DNA of 64,000 nt from Rutidosis leptorrhynchoides (Eukaryota > Streptophyta > Magnoliopsida > Asterales > Asteraceae): contig NC_092340.1 in the NCBI RefSeq assembly GCF_046630445.1, positions 365,470,001 to 365,534,000 on the forward strand, written 5' to 3'. The translations under genes and the position numbers were made by a program. This document shows positions 1-13,226 of the stretch, piece by piece; positions within the stretch are counted from its first letter, which is position 1; the number at the start of each line of letters is the position of its first letter. The notes beneath the pieces are model-generated. The model saw only the letters and a program-made list of their open reading frames with translations, was not told where the DNA came from and made no database searches.

Positions 1-2706
1 ATGGTGATTAGTTAATTACTTGAGCTTTAATTGGTTTAGCATGTTATTATTTGAACTTGGGCTTGTTTAAAGTTAATGGACTCTTGACTTGGGTTTATAA
101 GCCCACCCTACATTATTAATGGACTTAGTTAGCCCATGTCTTGCACTTGAAAGTATCAATTTAAGATGGAACTAGTTAGTTGTTGTAAATGGAATCTAGT
201 TAGCAACTTATCCCCATGCATGGCCATCCATTAACCACCTTTTATGAGCTTTACTTGCAAGTGACCACTAAACAAACCCATCCCCCTTCTTGGAGCTGCT
301 GGCCGTCAGTTTTAGTGGCCCTTTAGGGGTGTTTTGTTTCAAATTTTCCATTACCTTATTCACTAGAACACTCTCATTTCACACACACACACAATTACTT
401 GCATTTTTCTCTCAAACATCCTCTCATCTTTTGCTCTCAAGTGTGAGTATTCTTTCAAGCCTTTCTCTCTTTTTCTTCTTGCTAAAACCGAATCCTAACA
501 CCCTTAAATCATCATCATTCTTTGATTGTTATAATCTTTTGTTAGTTGTAATTATTTACTTGATTATTGTTACTTACTTACTAGTTGTTTTTCTTTCTTT
601 ACTTGCATGTTTTCAAGAATCAAACTACCTAGTTTATTCTTTTTTATCTTGTATTAACAAGAACATTCAAGAAATAAACTCTCTAGTTTAGGTTCTACAT
701 ATAATGTTTCAAAGATTAAAGTTCTTGTGTTGTAACTCATACTTGTAGTTCTTGAAGTAAACTTAAACTTTACTTTACTTAAAGATCAAACCTTGGTTGA
801 ATCTTTAAAAGTATGAACAACCCATGAACTTATTTACTTGTTTATTTAGTTACTTGCACTTTAATTTTATGTTGGTTGGTTATTATTGGTCAAGTGTTAC
901 TAGTTAATCTTGATCTCATTAATCTTGAACTAAAGGTTAACCTTGAAAGTTCAAGAACACACAAATAAGTTTTCTTTAAATATAACTTTGTATACTTATA
1001 CTTGATCTAGACTTTTGAGTCTTGGATCTTCAAGATCTAACTAAGAACTATGTTCTACATCTTAAGATCTTGATTAGTTAGTTTACTTTCAAGTTTATAA
1101 CTTGTTATTAGCTTTATAGTTCATGTAAGTGTCAAACCTAAGACTTTGATGTAACTTTGGTTCATCAAACTACATGCAACTCTTAAGTGAGTTGTGCTTC
1201 ATGTCTTAGACTTGCACTAGGGTTATGATGGTCTAGACTTGGTTAAGATGATGTAGATACGTCAATGAGTTGTACACTTGAAGCTATATGCATCAAGGAT
1301 GAGAACCATGATGAACATCAAGCACCAAGACGACCGGAACTCACTTAATCTTACTGTTTCTGTCCAAAACCTACTGACCTGCTATTTCTGTAACAGACCA
1401 GTAGACCTGGGCTGTTTTGACGATGTTTTTTAGATAGATCTTTTAGAGTAGATAACTTTTCATATAGGACTCGTCTTAATCCGAGTTACGGTTTAGGATT
1501 TATGGCCCTCCGATCGTCACTATTTCCTTTAACGTTGTGCAGAAATTTCTGACCTACTCGCACTTAGACTGTCACCACGGTCAAACGAAGACGAGTTTGC
1601 TTCTGTAAATTTTACCACAACTAAAGGACTCATATACGGAGCTATGGCCACTGGTCTCACCTTAATTCAGTAAGGGTAGAGGCCGTGGTGACTGACTGAA
1701 GTCAGCCTTTTGATGTAAACTACTTTCATAAACGAAACTTACTTTACGCCTTTTGTTTGATGATGAATGATGATGACCCTTAAGACCTTAATTACATACT
1801 TTTAAACCTATTAAGACGATTTATTGACTTAGTACTATTTGACTTAGGTTGAGGACCTTCGGACCGATTACTTGCGCACCTTTTCCGAACCGAATTTACG
1901 ACTACATTATCATTGTGAGTTATAGCATTCCCTTTTTACTTTAACTTATTTTGGGAACTGAGAATACATGCGGATTTTATGTTTTACATACTAGGCGCGA
2001 GTACTTAAACTTATATATGTGTGGGTTATACAACGGCATAAACATTCCCTTTAGCTCGGTAACGTTTAGTCATTGGTTTTTGAACAGGTGAACGCGAATC
2101 TTACATATGGATCCATAGGGTTTGACATCCCCACTCGGGCTAGTAGCGCTAGCATTTAACGAGTGTTTAATACTTCGTAGACATACGCACTTGCCAAGTG
2201 TACTTTCAGGGGGTATAAACGTTAAGTTAGTTACCAAGTGCCCACGGTTAACATATACTTTATCTTACTGTTTTGAAACGCTCTTTGTAGCACTGAAATC
2301 TCGTGGCCTACCTTACTTACTGTTATACTTAAACTATAGCTCACCAACCTTTGTGTTGACGTTTTTAAGCATGTTTTTCTCAGGTGCTTGAGGTTAGCTT
2401 CCGCTGTGTACTAGTCGTGCTATAGTCACCCGCTGCTTAGAGTTGTCATCGCATGAACTACCTTACCTTGCATTCAAACATTCGTACTTTTGAACTATGA
2501 CTTGTAACGACCGTTGTGGTCACATACACTTATTATTTGCTTCTACTTAGTGAAGCATGCTTTTGGATTGTAAAACTTTCGATGTTGGTTTAGACATCAC
2601 TTTATTTATGAATGCAAACTCTTTTTGAAAACGCATATAGTACTTAACCTTGTAATGATCCTGTTGTTGATGAATCGTACACGATGATTTTGTACGGGGC
2701 ATCACA
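1..2706 (+). mobile_element. Right part of a plus-strand LTR, Ty3/gypsy type
   Basis: The stretch reads like the transcribed part of a long plant LTR: a CT-rich, CACACA-containing leader-like tract at about 370-490, no sustained reading frame, and an end at ATCACA (2701-2706). The sequence after 2706 is not a primer binding site, so this is a 3' LTR or solo LTR rather than a 5' LTR. It shares blocks with the LTR at 61646 and the chromovirus LTR, including the palindrome ATGGATCCAT followed by AGGGTTTGACATCCCC near 2106-2132. The left end lies outside the window, so no target duplication can be checked. Open frames at 290 and 2122 have no recognisable domain and I leave them out. Confidence 0.65.
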
Positions 2707-3659
2707 ATAGATCTATCTTTAGGATTCGCGTCAATTATGGTGTCTGTTCCCTAATTCTTAGATTACCAGACTTAATAAAAAGGGGCATATTCGATTTCGA
2801 TCATTCAACCATATAATGTAGTTTTGATTACTTGTGTCTATTTCGTAAAAACATTTATAAAAATTGCGCATGTATTCTCAGCCCAAAAATATAAAGGGTA
2901 AAAAGGTAAATGAAACTCACCATACTGTATTTTGTAGTAAAAATACATATGACTATATTGAACAATGCAGGGTTGACCTCGGATTCACGAACCTATATCA
3001 TTCATATGTATATTAATACATATAATCGTATTCGAACAAATTTATATAGTATAACTTGAATTATATATTATACTTATTTAGTTTGTGTATATATTTAAAA
3101 TGTTTAATATCTATATATTTGATTATTTTAATATACCTCTATATATGTATATGGTTAGTATTAAATGAAATATTCTTAATTCGTTATATATAAGTATTTA
3201 TATAAATAATATTATTATATTTGATATGTGATATATAAACTTTTAATATGATTATAATATATGTATTAAGTACATTTTTAGGTACAAAATATTTATTTGT
3301 AACGAAAATGATAGTTTTTATAATAATGTTTTACTAATAATAAAAATAACTTTCTTAATATTGATAATACTACTATTAATAACGATATTGTTAAAATTGA
3401 TACTTATGTTAATAATAATAATATTTAAACTAATAATTACGATAATGATATTTATACCAATATTAGTGAGAGTAATAATAACTTGTATTATTTTATAATA
3501 ACACTAATAATAATCCTAAACATATTCATAATGATATTAATAATACTAAAAAATGGTACAATTACTAATATTTACAAAAATAATAATAAGTTGCATTATT
3601 TTGTCACTAATTATAATGTTTATAATGATAATTTTATTATGTTCCAAATAATGATAATA

Positions 3660-3791
3660 ATAATAATAATAATAATAATCCTAATACTTAATAATAATAA
3701 TAATAATAATACTAAGTAATTATAATAACTTTAGTAATAATAACAATTATAACAATAATAATTAGTACTAATAATAATAATAACAATAATA

Positions 3792-3852
<61 letters not shown>

Positions 3853-3860
3853 AATAAATA
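3660..3860. repeat. Interrupted (TAA)n microsatellite block
   Basis: Runs of TAA or AATAATAAT, longest at about 3797-3845 and ending in AAATAAATAAAT. Open frames across it (poly-Tyr, poly-Ile, poly-Asn) are artefacts of the repeat. Confidence 0.9.
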
Positions 3861-3904
3861 AAGACTACCTCAAATAAAAGGAGTCCCAAAAAAATACTTG
3901 CCCT

Positions 3905-3960
3905 TGCCCGGGCTCGAACCCCCGACCTCTCGCATACCCGAATCACTCTCTAACCATTCA
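3905..3960 (-). other. tRNA-like A box / B box segment inside the LTR
   Basis: On the minus strand a B-box-like GGTTCGAGCCC (3910-3920) follows an A-box-like TGGTTAGAGAGT (3945-3956). The order and spacing (24 nt) match a type III RNA polymerase internal promoter. Equivalent segments lie at 11591-11637 and 32159-32205. No complete tRNA cloverleaf is evident, so this is not called as a tRNA gene. Confidence 0.5.
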
Positions 3961-5471
3961 GCTGTTGCCGGTTTTCTGATTATCATTACAACCCGTAAAT
4001 ATTTAACTCATTATTCTGTTCCTCCTTTCTTCTTCCTCATTCCAATTCCAAATCGACCAGACCCAATCTATAACTAACTGTTTGATTCGGTTTCAAAACT
4101 TGAATGATATTAACTTATAATAGTGATTCTAAATTAACAGAGTCAAAAACAAAAACAAAAAAATTAAAAAAGGATAGCTGTAACACAGGTTCGTGAAAGC
4201 AAACCAAAAACTCAAATCCCAAACTCAAATCGACTAAAACTCCGAAATTTATTACTCAACGATTTAACAATTAATTTTAGGATTTATACTTTATATAAAA
4301 ACATTTAAAGATTGATTTAAATAATCGATAACAGAAAAAAAAAATAAACCTGCAATTCAGACTCTGAGGAAACGTACACAACTTGATTCCATTTCAAAAA
4401 TTTAGCAGGTTTTAGACACAATTTATAACATAAAATATGTTCTAAATTGTTCATATGAACTTTCTGGGTCGTCAATTTAATTCAAAACATCAAAGAATTT
4501 ACGAATTTCACGATGAACAATTTATGTTGACTTTTTAAATGAAACTTTGACTAAACAATTAACGATTGATAAGGAAAATTGGAACCTTCAACTTTGCAGA
4601 TTGTTTAAACAAAAGATTTCTAACAAAACAGCACTTACACAATTTGAAATTTATTACAAAATCTTTCTAATTGAAAATATGAAGAAGAACAGGACAGGTT
4701 GTCTGGGTGTTCTTCAAATTTGGTTTAAATTCGATAGTTTATGAGCTGTATCAGATATATGAGATTGTTAATTGATAATGAGAGTCGTCTGTTGTCATTT
4801 ACCATGAATGTGATAGGGTGTTACAGTGTTAAAGGTCGACTTATTCTATGCTAGGTACAGAAAATAATAAAAAAAAATTAAAAAGGGGAAACTGATTGAT
4901 AAACAGATGGTACGATCCTCAACTGATTTTGTTACCTTGTGATTAGCCTAGAATCAAATGGTACTAATTTTAGGCAAAGAAATATTCTACCTTTATCTTA
5001 GAAAACGATTGCAAGTTGAAGATATACATATATATCAGTAATTAAATTTATATTTATCCGTTTTTATATATATATTTATTAGTAATTATCTGTATCTAAA
5101 AATATATATACCAGTATTTTATATATTTGAATAACTGTATATGTACTTATATATATAACAGTATTTTGCCTGTATACGTATTTATATGAATCTGCATTTA
5201 TATGTCTGATTATATGTATATAATTTGCAAATTTTGTTAATTATAAGTATAAATATATTAATATTATTAATATTACAACTAATAAAATTATTGATAAAGG
5301 ATCCAGTAATGATAATTGATAATATTAATACCAACAATAATACTAAATTTAATAATTTTCTTTTAATAATAATGATCATAATAATCTTATTAATAATACA
5401 AATTATAATACTAGTTATAATAATCTTAATATTACGAATGATTATATTTATAATATTAATAATGATAATAG

Positions 5472-5474
<3 letters not shown>

Positions 5475-5555
<81 letters not shown>
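5475..5555. repeat. (TA)n microsatellite
   Basis: About 40 uninterrupted TA units within the diverged LTR. Frames reading Ile-Tyr-Ile-Tyr across it are not genes. Confidence 0.95.
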
Positions 5556-5557
<2 letters not shown>

Positions 5558-6379
5558 TATTTCACCTTTATATAATAACATTATTACTACTGATTTTTAG
5601 ATATTAGCATTTATTTTTAATGTAAGTAATACAAATACATCAATAATATTTTAACTTGTATGTAAATTTAATATGTAGAAATTATATCTTATAAACTATG
5701 TAACATTTAGTATTTATATTATGTATCTTATAAAAACATCTATTAAATATTTGTATAGTTTATATATATTATTATATAACACTAATTATTAATAGGAATT
5801 CATATTATATATATAGTTTCGTAATAATATTATATACATGTTTTATATATATATTTATTTTAATTGTACTTAATCATTCTGTTTATAAATTTTACATTTT
5901 TAATTCTAATTAATTAATGTGTATTTTTATTTATGTAAAGTATTATATATATACCCACTTATATTTATATTTATATAAATTTATTTACATATTTATTTAC
6001 AAACAATCGTTCGTGAATCGTCGGTAATAGTCAAAGGTCAAATGACTACATGAATATAGTTTCCAAAACTTTTGATACTCCACATTACAGACTTTGCTTA
6101 TCGTGTCGAGATTATTTAAAGATTAAAGTTTAAATTTGGTCGAAAATTTCCGGGTCATCACATAACCCGCGGGTAATAATAATATACAACTTTTATTTAG
6201 AAAATCGAAATAATTTTATACATTATAAAACCATATGTAGTAGCTATATGCATAATGACGTTAAAATTAAGTTTTTTACTTGTATATAATATTATATTTT
6301 TAATCATTATTCAAATACTAGTAAAATAGCTTTTAAATTTAATAATTGTAAGTATTAATTCGTGTGTAAATTAAGAAAA

Positions 6380-6570
6380 TTGTCATGTATTCACGGGTCG
6401 GGTTTTACCCGCGACGGGTAGTATATACCCGCAACCCGCCCACGACCCGTCGGTGGGTTTAAATTTTTACCCGTAACCGTGCCCGCGGGTAAGATTTAAT
6501 GATTTTTCTCGTCCATCGCGGATCGGGTATCCGCGGGTCACGGGTTTTTTCTCGCCCATTGCCATCCCTA
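6380..6570 (-). mobile_element. ACCCGC-rich element ending TAGGGATGGCAA, possible hAT-type MITE
   Basis: Many overlapping ACCCGC, CCCGCGGGTA and GGGTCGGGT words, in both orientations, lie in otherwise AT-rich DNA. On the minus strand the right edge reads TAGGGATGGCAATGGGCGAG, which resembles hAT-type termini that I know from plant repeats. The opposite end and the target duplication were not found, so the class is tentative. 6163-6380 is AT-rich with nothing recognisable apart from a CCCGCGGGTAA at 6167. Confidence 0.35.
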
Positions 6571-6949
6571 ACTCCGTATCATTTAGTACGGATTAACATA
6601 AAAAAAAATACTCCGTATATATGAAAATGAATTAAACAGGGAAAGAAAATGATATCTTGTTTATGCATTAATGTAAGTGTGGCCTTTTTTTATATAGTAA
6701 CATGGTTGTGTCCATTACTTGCGTCATTCATTCAATTATATTTATTAATTTTGGCCTTTTTTTTATATAGTAACATGGTTTTTTTTTTATTCTTTTTTTT
6801 TTTTTGCATGTCTAATTGATTTCTCATATCTCTGCGCATTATATTATTCAAGCTATCTGTCATACTGATGTGCATCACTACTATATTAGTCTTCTTTTAT
6901 GACTACCTCGTATGGTTGCATCTCCCTAGGCGCACATAACTCTTACAGG
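6571..6949. repeat. AT-rich spacer with a 27-bp direct repeat
   Basis: The words ACTCCGTAT and ATACTCCGTATAT occur at 6570-6620. A segment starting GGCCTTTTTTTATATAG and ending AACATGGTT occurs at 6681-6707 and again at about 6753-6780. No gene is visible. Confidence 0.5.
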
Positions 6950-7163
6950 TACATATGTCCGCATTATTTCGTTTGAATGAGCAGTTCTGGCCGGAGGTCC
7001 TTTAGGAAGCAATCTCTTGGCTCTCGAGTAGAGGGAGGGACGATCTTATCTAGTCGCGGGTTCTATACCCGCAAGTGGAGTAGGGATTTCCTTCTAGTCT
7101 AGAGTACGATGAATGATTGTCTACACTCCACCTCCCCCATACCCTACATTCGTGGGATTGAGT

Positions 7164-7195
<32 letters not shown>

Positions 7196-7196
7196 C
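6950..7196 (+). mobile_element. SINE-like retroposon with a (TTG)n tail
   Basis: A GC-richer block contains a T-arm-like hairpin, GCGGG-TTCTATA-CCCGC, near 7055-7072, then CACCTCCCCCATACCCTA and a tail of about nine TTG units ending at 7195. The tail and the CCCCATACCCTA box are typical of widespread dicot SINEs. The 5' limit is approximate and no flanking duplication was resolved. Confidence 0.55.
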
Positions 7197-7465
7197 AGTG
7201 TGAGCAATTTTACTCAATTTGTTAATTTAAATACTTTTCATATAGATAATAAATAGTCTTAACACTAGTTTATTAGGGAAATTAGCAAGGTTATTACTTA
7301 ATAAAGGTTAGTAAGAATAAATTGTGATTATTATATATTTGCATTACGTAGTATTATAAATTTTGGTTTTACATATGGAGTATTACGGATTATTTTATTT
7401 TATTTGATGTCAACGTACGTCCAATCTTGTCAAAAATGGGTTCTAGTTGCACTCGAATTTAAGGG

Positions 7466-8006
7466 GAAGGTTCCACGAAACGCTCGCCGACACTCTAATT
7501 GTTTGTCTTGATATTGACTTAAAATCACATTTCTTTATTATTATTTTTTTATTTTTAGGAAGAAAAAGATCATTAACCATTTTAAAAAGTATCATATACA
7601 TATCTAGTACTCCACATCATACATTGTTGTTAAAGTTTCGATTACCGCTTATTAATTTTCGATTAAACGTTTTTAATAGTAATCCGTTTCGATTTTTCAA
7701 AATCCGTTTGATTAATCAGTCAACGTCGATTGATGGGTCAAAATCGCATTTGGTAATCAAAGTCGGTTAAAATCAAAACTGGTCAAAATTTTAACATGAA
7801 TTTATACTCGAATTTTAGAGTTTTTGAACAAAATGAACTGTTTTAGATAATTACGTTAAAATTTATGTTTATGGTTATCTTATATATTAATACATATAAA
7901 TTTTGAGATTTAATATTTAAATGTAAGTACAATTCGATTAATTGCCGATTATTCCTTCTAAAGTTCCGATCGATTAATCCCTTAATAGCGAATTTTGCAA
8001 CCTTGG
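7466..8006. mobile_element. Possible small hAT-like relic
   Basis: The left edge AAGGTTCCACGAAACGCT and the reverse complement of the right edge, AAGGTTGCAAAATTCGCT, look like diverged terminal inverted repeats. The interior repeats CGATTAAT or CGGTTAAAATC words. No transposase and no clear 8-bp duplication were found. The open frame at 7447-7770 has no known domain. Low confidence. Confidence 0.25.
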
Positions 8007-8015
8007 CATCATATA

Positions 8016-8019
<4 letters not shown>

Positions 8020-8086
<67 letters not shown>
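8020..8086. repeat. (TA)n microsatellite
   Basis: About 33 TA units. It is responsible for a spurious Ile-Tyr frame. Confidence 0.95.
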
Positions 8087-8088
<2 letters not shown>

Positions 8089-8639
8089 AGAATTTATTAC
8101 TAAGTACATAAACATATATTCACAAAACAGGAAATCCTTTAAGAAAGAGTTTGCAAAGGTTCTATTTACGATCGTCTTAGTCAAAGGGAGTCATTACAAT
8201 CTGGTAGTCAAATACTCATAGTATGTAAAACTGGTTAGTCAATGAGCTTTTGCCCTTGACGCCACACCTAGGCTTAAACGGGCCTAATCACGACAAAAGT
8301 TTAACATACTCTGAATATAAGGGACCAGTTCAACCTTGACTATATATCGGATCGACCTTACAACATCTTTTTCATAGAATTTCGAGACTTTTTTTTTCAT
8401 TTTTTATATGAATTCAGTAGTCATATAATCAGTATTACCCAACATTTAAGAATTTAGCCTTCCATGTAGGAGGCGATCAGAAAAATATAAATTAAATAAA
8501 TAAATAGTAATGAAAAATAAACTTACAGTGAGGCGAGTGTTCTTCAAATATTCACAATATATTTAACAAACTTAGAATATTACAGAAGGTTTTTAAGAGA
8601 GAAAACTAGAGAAATTGTAAAAACTGATATCTACAAATG

Positions 8640-8790
8640 AACTCTGGCCTCCCTTATATAGAGGTTTTAGGTTCATCACATCAATTATTGCCGACAAAAA
8701 TTACATTATTAAACCGACAAATATAAATTATTATGGGACCCTCTTCACATGGCAGAATTTCTTGTGGGACCCTAATCACTTGGCATCTTG
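8640..8790 (-). promoter_or_regulatory. TATA-containing promoter-like segment downstream of the relic
   Basis: On the minus strand the segment reads CTCTATATAAGGGAGGCC (about 8649-8666), preceded by two GGGTCCCA boxes at about 8730-8775. A strong TATA context directly after the relic's reading frame fits the ORF-then-promoter layout of pararetroviral genomes. It could equally be an unrelated LTR promoter. 8090-8640 shows no gene. Confidence 0.35.
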
Positions 8791-8792
8791 AA

Positions 8793-9660
8793 TTATTTCA
8801 CCGCTTTTCCTTTTCCACTCTTGTCTTCTTGCTCACTCATGATTGAAGTGGAATCTTCTGAATAATTGTTGAAGACTTGATTTTTTAATTCAGCAAAAAT
8901 ATCTGGAATGGTAATTGGTAAATCATCTTCAGGATCTTGAGATTCTCCTGCTAAAACTGAGAATTTGTTGTCATCATCAGACATTTCTTTCATTGATGTA
9001 TCTGATTTTGGCTTTGAGAATTGCATCAAATCTTTTTCAACCTGCTCCATATATTCCTTTAAATTTGTTGCTTTGTTGGATTAAGCACTCCTTGAGAAAT
9101 TAATTTTGCCTCCATTAAGTCTATTGGATTAACTGGAGCCAATTCTTTCATCTTTTCCTTTGATTTCAAGGTGCTCTACTCTTTGTATTTCAGCAAAGTG
9201 TTATGGATGTATTCAATTGTGTCTTTGGATGCTAATTCACCTGTTTCTTTATCTTTTTAAGCATATTTACCCAGAATTTTGTATAATAAGCTCTTTTCAA
9301 TTGAGGCACTTCTTGATCATTATGTTCAATTTCTGGTTCCCATCTTAGAATTCATGGGATTGAAAATTCAATGAAAAAAATTAGTGAGGGAATAATTTGA
9401 GTAACATCCTGATATCTTTTTTCCTCATATAATCTTGGACAAACATTTATCCATTCAACATAAAATTTGTCAAAAGGATCCATTAAAATTTGAACTGATG
9501 GACCATAAGATTTCCACCATTTAAAAAACCAATTAGGCAGTCTAGGGTTATAAACCGTAGATGCTACCTTAATAAACCAAGAATGTTTATAATTTGGATT
9601 TTGATAAAAGAATACTTTGTGGAGAGCAAAGTATTACATATATGTCTGTCTAACATTTTG
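8793..9660 (-). pseudogene. Decayed coding relic, possibly endogenous pararetrovirus-like
   Basis: The longest open piece (8793-9050, 85 codons) is acidic and ends in a Lys-rich tail. Upstream on the minus strand, 9051-9660 still reads as protein-like segments in shifting frames, including a Trp-rich stretch around 9450-9600 (HSWF, then PNWFFKWWKSYG), broken by stops and frameshifts. Downstream comes a promoter-like region. I recall such Trp-rich segments from virus-like or retroelement polyproteins in plant genomes but cannot name the family. It is a broken old copy, not a functional gene. An unrelated retroelement ORF or host gene fragment is also possible. Confidence 0.35.
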
Positions 9661-9805
9661 CTCTCTGTCACTCGTGATTAATCATATATGTCTTTTTTAA
9701 ACTTAAATTTTTATGGATGCAAATGATACAAATTTATTGGATGCAATCATGCAATAATAACATAACAACACAAAAATCATAAACATCACATACAACGATA
9801 GTTAT

Positions 9806-10685
9806 TGTCACACCCCCAAATAGGGCATGGGGTATTTGTGACTAATTATATCAAATCACAGTTGTATAAACGAGAACGACTCTATATGAGACGTTTTATT
9901 GAGTTTTGCAGCGGAATATAAATAGATTACATTGTATTTAATAAACAACGCATTAAATAACTTTAATTGATATGATATGTAATGAAGACTCCAAGCATAG
10001 TAAACAATCATCATCAAATTAGCAAATGCAAGTCCTTCAAATTATCCATGAATGACTCGTTGAAATGTTGCTTTCAATTAGCAAATACACAGCGGAAGCA
10101 TTATGTAGGACCTGAGAATAAACATGCTAAATAGTGTCAACTAAAAGGTTGGTGAGTTCATAGGTTTATCATAAATAATGATTTCAATAATAGTGTTAGA
10201 CCACAAGATTTAATAAGAGTTGATTGATATAGAAATATCAATCTAAAAGTATTGCTGAGTTGGTAATATCGCGACTAAACAAAAGTTACCCCGTAACACT
10301 TGTTATTCGTGTCGTTGAATCATTATTATGTAGTCAAAGACCAACGGTTAACTGACTAGAGACGTCACTCTCAGTAGCGCTACTCACAATAACTAAGTTT
10401 GCATCTTATACCTCAGCAATTAACGATATTACGGTGGAGATTTAGCATGACAAAGCACGTATATAGCATAAAAGTTTGAGTACTTGTGTCTAAACGTAAA
10501 ACAATTATAAAAGTTGCGCATGTATTTTCACTCCAAAAATATATATAAAAAGGGAGCTATGAAAACTCACGATACTGTATTTCGTATTTTACGAGTATGA
10601 TGGCACTGAACAAGTGCAGAGTTGTCCTCGGATTCACGAACCTATATCAAGTATATATATTAACACATATACTCGTAATCGAATA

Positions 10686-10728
<43 letters not shown>

Positions 10729-11317
10729 TCAATTGTTATATATTTCTGTGTATATACTTTTATACATATTCTATATATAAGTATTTATTTGATAAAATGA
10801 TATTAATAATGTTAATGAATAAAGAGTGGTATTATTTTGTAATAATAATATTCATAATGATAATGGTAATATTCATAACGATAATGATAACTTTAATAAA
10901 AATGATAATTTTACTAACAATGATGTTTTCAATAAAAATAATAGTTTTGTTAATAATGATTTACTAATAATAATAATAATAATAACTTTATTAATAATGA
11001 TAATAATTATAACAAAAATGATAAAGATAATTCTTAATATTAATGATAATAATGTTAATAACTCTATTAGTGATAAAAATAATGATATTAATAATAATAA
11101 TTGTAAAACTATAAATTTTACGGTTAATGTTAGTTATGATAATAACTTTAGTAATTACATAATAATAATACTAATAATCATACTAATAAAATAGTGATAA
11201 TATTAATAATAGTATTTATGATAATAATAATAATCTTAATATTTAGAAAATGATACCAATACTAATATTTATGAAAATAATAATAAGTTGTTTTGTTTTT
11301 ATAATAATAATAATAAC

Positions 11318-11362
<45 letters not shown>

Positions 11363-11434
11363 GTGGTAACTAATACTTTTACTAGTATTAATACTAGTTA
11401 ATACTAGTAATAATAACAAAATTTTAATTGTATC

Positions 11435-11531
<97 letters not shown>

Positions 11532-12725
11532 GTAAATGAGAAAGGAAACTACCTTATATATAGCTTTTCTAAAAAATTATGGCAGAGATGGGGCTCGAAC
11601 CCGTGACCTCTCGCTCACACGACACCCCTTTTAACCATTTGATCTGTTCTATCTTTCTGTTATAACCCATGCCCGTTTTTAATTAAACCTTTTATTTCTG
11701 TTTCACTTCCTTCTTCTTCTTCAATACATCGACTGGAACAAATCCCATTATAACAACAAAACACCTAATTTGTTTTGGACTTAATTAACCAAACGGAAAT
11801 GATTTAGGAGATTTGATTTAACAGAAAAAAATAAAATAAAAGAAAAACTGATGCTGCTGTCGTCGAAGAAAAAAAATAAGAACTCAATGATTTAGGCTGT
11901 TTCAGATCCTATTTTCTACATGAAATATATTACAAATCTTTTTTAAAAACTTTATGAATCATCAATTTGACTTAAAACATCAACACAAGAACGAATTTCG
12001 TGATGAATACAGAGTTGACTTTTTTTGTAAAATATCTTTGACTCGTGAATTGAAGCTTGATATAATGAATTGGAACCTAAGATTTTACAGATAGATCGAG
12101 TGCATTATTACTAACAATATAGCATCAACACATTTTGATAAACGATTTGAATTCGAGTTTTTAAAAAATTAAACCATAACAGAGTCGTAAAAAATATATA
12201 TATATTTCTGTTTTCAAACTCGAATTGCAGCTGCTATTAGTAATTACAATTGATAATGCTAGTTGAATGATTTATTTCTAATGAGATAACTACTTGTTTT
12301 ATAGCAGAAGTGATCGACAAGAATCAAACCAGTAGAATAAATAAATATATCACGTTCACTAAAATTAAAAGCAGGTTAATCACGATAGATTTAAGAAATA
12401 TAAAGCAGATCACGATGGGTTTAAAAATTAAAAATAGATAATAAAAAAATAGAATGAAGATATGGAAATCACGATTTGTAAAAAAAATCAAAAGCAGTTA
12501 GGGATAATACCTAATTTAGGTATTTGTTGTCTTTTTCATTTTATTTTTAAATATTATTATTATTAAATAAATACATTAATAATAATAATACCAATAATAA
12601 TTATATTAATAATAATTATAATAATAATTATACTAATAATAATAATACTTTTATTATTATTTAATAATACTAATACTTTTAATATTATTAAGAGTAATAA
12701 AAATACTAATCAAAATAATACTAAA

Positions 12726-12756
<31 letters not shown>

Positions 12757-13194
12757 TTGGTAATATTATTTGATAAAAATAATAATCAAGATAAAATGAT
12801 ATCAATAATAATAATTTTAACAATAAGAATAATAATGCTTTTAATATCATTAATACTAATAAAATGATAACTAATAATAATATTAGTAACAATAACAATA
12901 ATACTTAAATGATAATACTAATAATAATGATATAAATTATGTTAATGATATTACTAATCATATTAATCATAATAAATGATAAATGATAATAATTTTGATA
13001 ATAATAATAAAATATTATTTGACAATACTGATAATGATAATTGTAAATGAAAATGTTAATATTGTTAAATATTATATTAATAATAATAATATTAATTAGT
13101 ACTAATGTATTATTATTAAAAAAAATTGTTCGTGAATCGTCGGAATTTATCGAAGTTAGGTTTAAATTTAGTTGAAATTTTCCGGGTTGTCATA
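9806..13194 (-). mobile_element. Left LTR (3' LTR) of the large nested element, uninterrupted copy
   Basis: 3389 bp. On the minus strand it starts TATGACAACCCGG at 13194 (relatives start TGTGATGACCCGG) and ends GGGTGTGACA at 9806. It contains a (TA)n run (about 10688-10724), long AT-rich stretches with (TAA)n at 11311-11361 and 11440-11529, and a tRNA-like segment at 11591-11637. It gives the pre-insertion state for the chromovirus and Helitron-like insertions in the right LTR. Open frames such as 10614-11194 are low-complexity Asn or Ile runs. Confidence 0.85.
11591..11637 (-). other. tRNA-like A box / B box segment in the left LTR
   Basis: On the minus strand TGGTTAAAAGGG (11626-11637) fits the A-box consensus exactly, and GGTTCGAGCCC (11591-11601) is a near-perfect B box 24 nt further on. 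The right LTR has the same boxes at 32194-32205 and 32159-32169. Confidence 0.55.
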
Positions 13195-13226
13195 GTACCT
13201 ACCCGTTAAAAGAAATTTCGTCCCAA
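13195..13226 (-). promoter_or_regulatory. Polypurine-tract region of the large nested element
   Basis: On the minus strand GGGACGAAATTTCTTTTAA followed by CGGGTAGGTAC abuts the start of the left LTR. The chromovirus has almost the same tract just before its 3' LTR (28800-28830). It would prime plus-strand DNA synthesis. Confidence 0.65.

Larger units (their letters stand above)
2707..6162 (-). mobile_element. Diverged minus-strand LTR of the TGTGATGACCCGG family
   Basis: Read on the minus strand, an LTR starts at 6162 with TGTGATGACCCGGAAA, the same start (with changes) as the LTRs of the element at 9801-33753 and the LTR at 61646. Near 2820-3000 it shares a block with 10470-10650 (ACTTGTGTCTA, GTTGCGCATGTATT, GGATTCACGAACCTATATCA). 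The middle is AT-rich filler with (TAA)n and (TA)n runs. The left end is not seen; the LTR ending at 2706 probably inserted into it. No protein-coding sequence is visible. Confidence 0.6.

Noticed and set aside
290..691. 133-codon open frame at the left end
   Set aside because: Low-complexity Leu/Ser/Phe composition inside an LTR, with no domain.
1365..1412. A palindrome pair in the LTR at 1-2706 (CCAG-TAGAC-CTGG at 1398-1410)
   Set aside because: Arms are only 4 bp and the neighbouring box is not palindromic; spacing of 28 bp does not fit.
6380..6560. ACCCGC-rich patch as a telomere-like or rDNA fragment
   Set aside because: Words are irregular and in both orientations; it does not contain the plant telomere unit in tandem.
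11591..11637. A functional tRNA gene
   Set aside because: A and B boxes are present, but no complete acceptor and anticodon stems can be drawn.
12150..12226. Inverted 11-base words AATTCGAGTTT and AAACTCGAATT in the left LTR
   Set aside because: They are 66 bp apart in AT-rich sequence and are not individually palindromic; not convincing as part of the cassette pattern.
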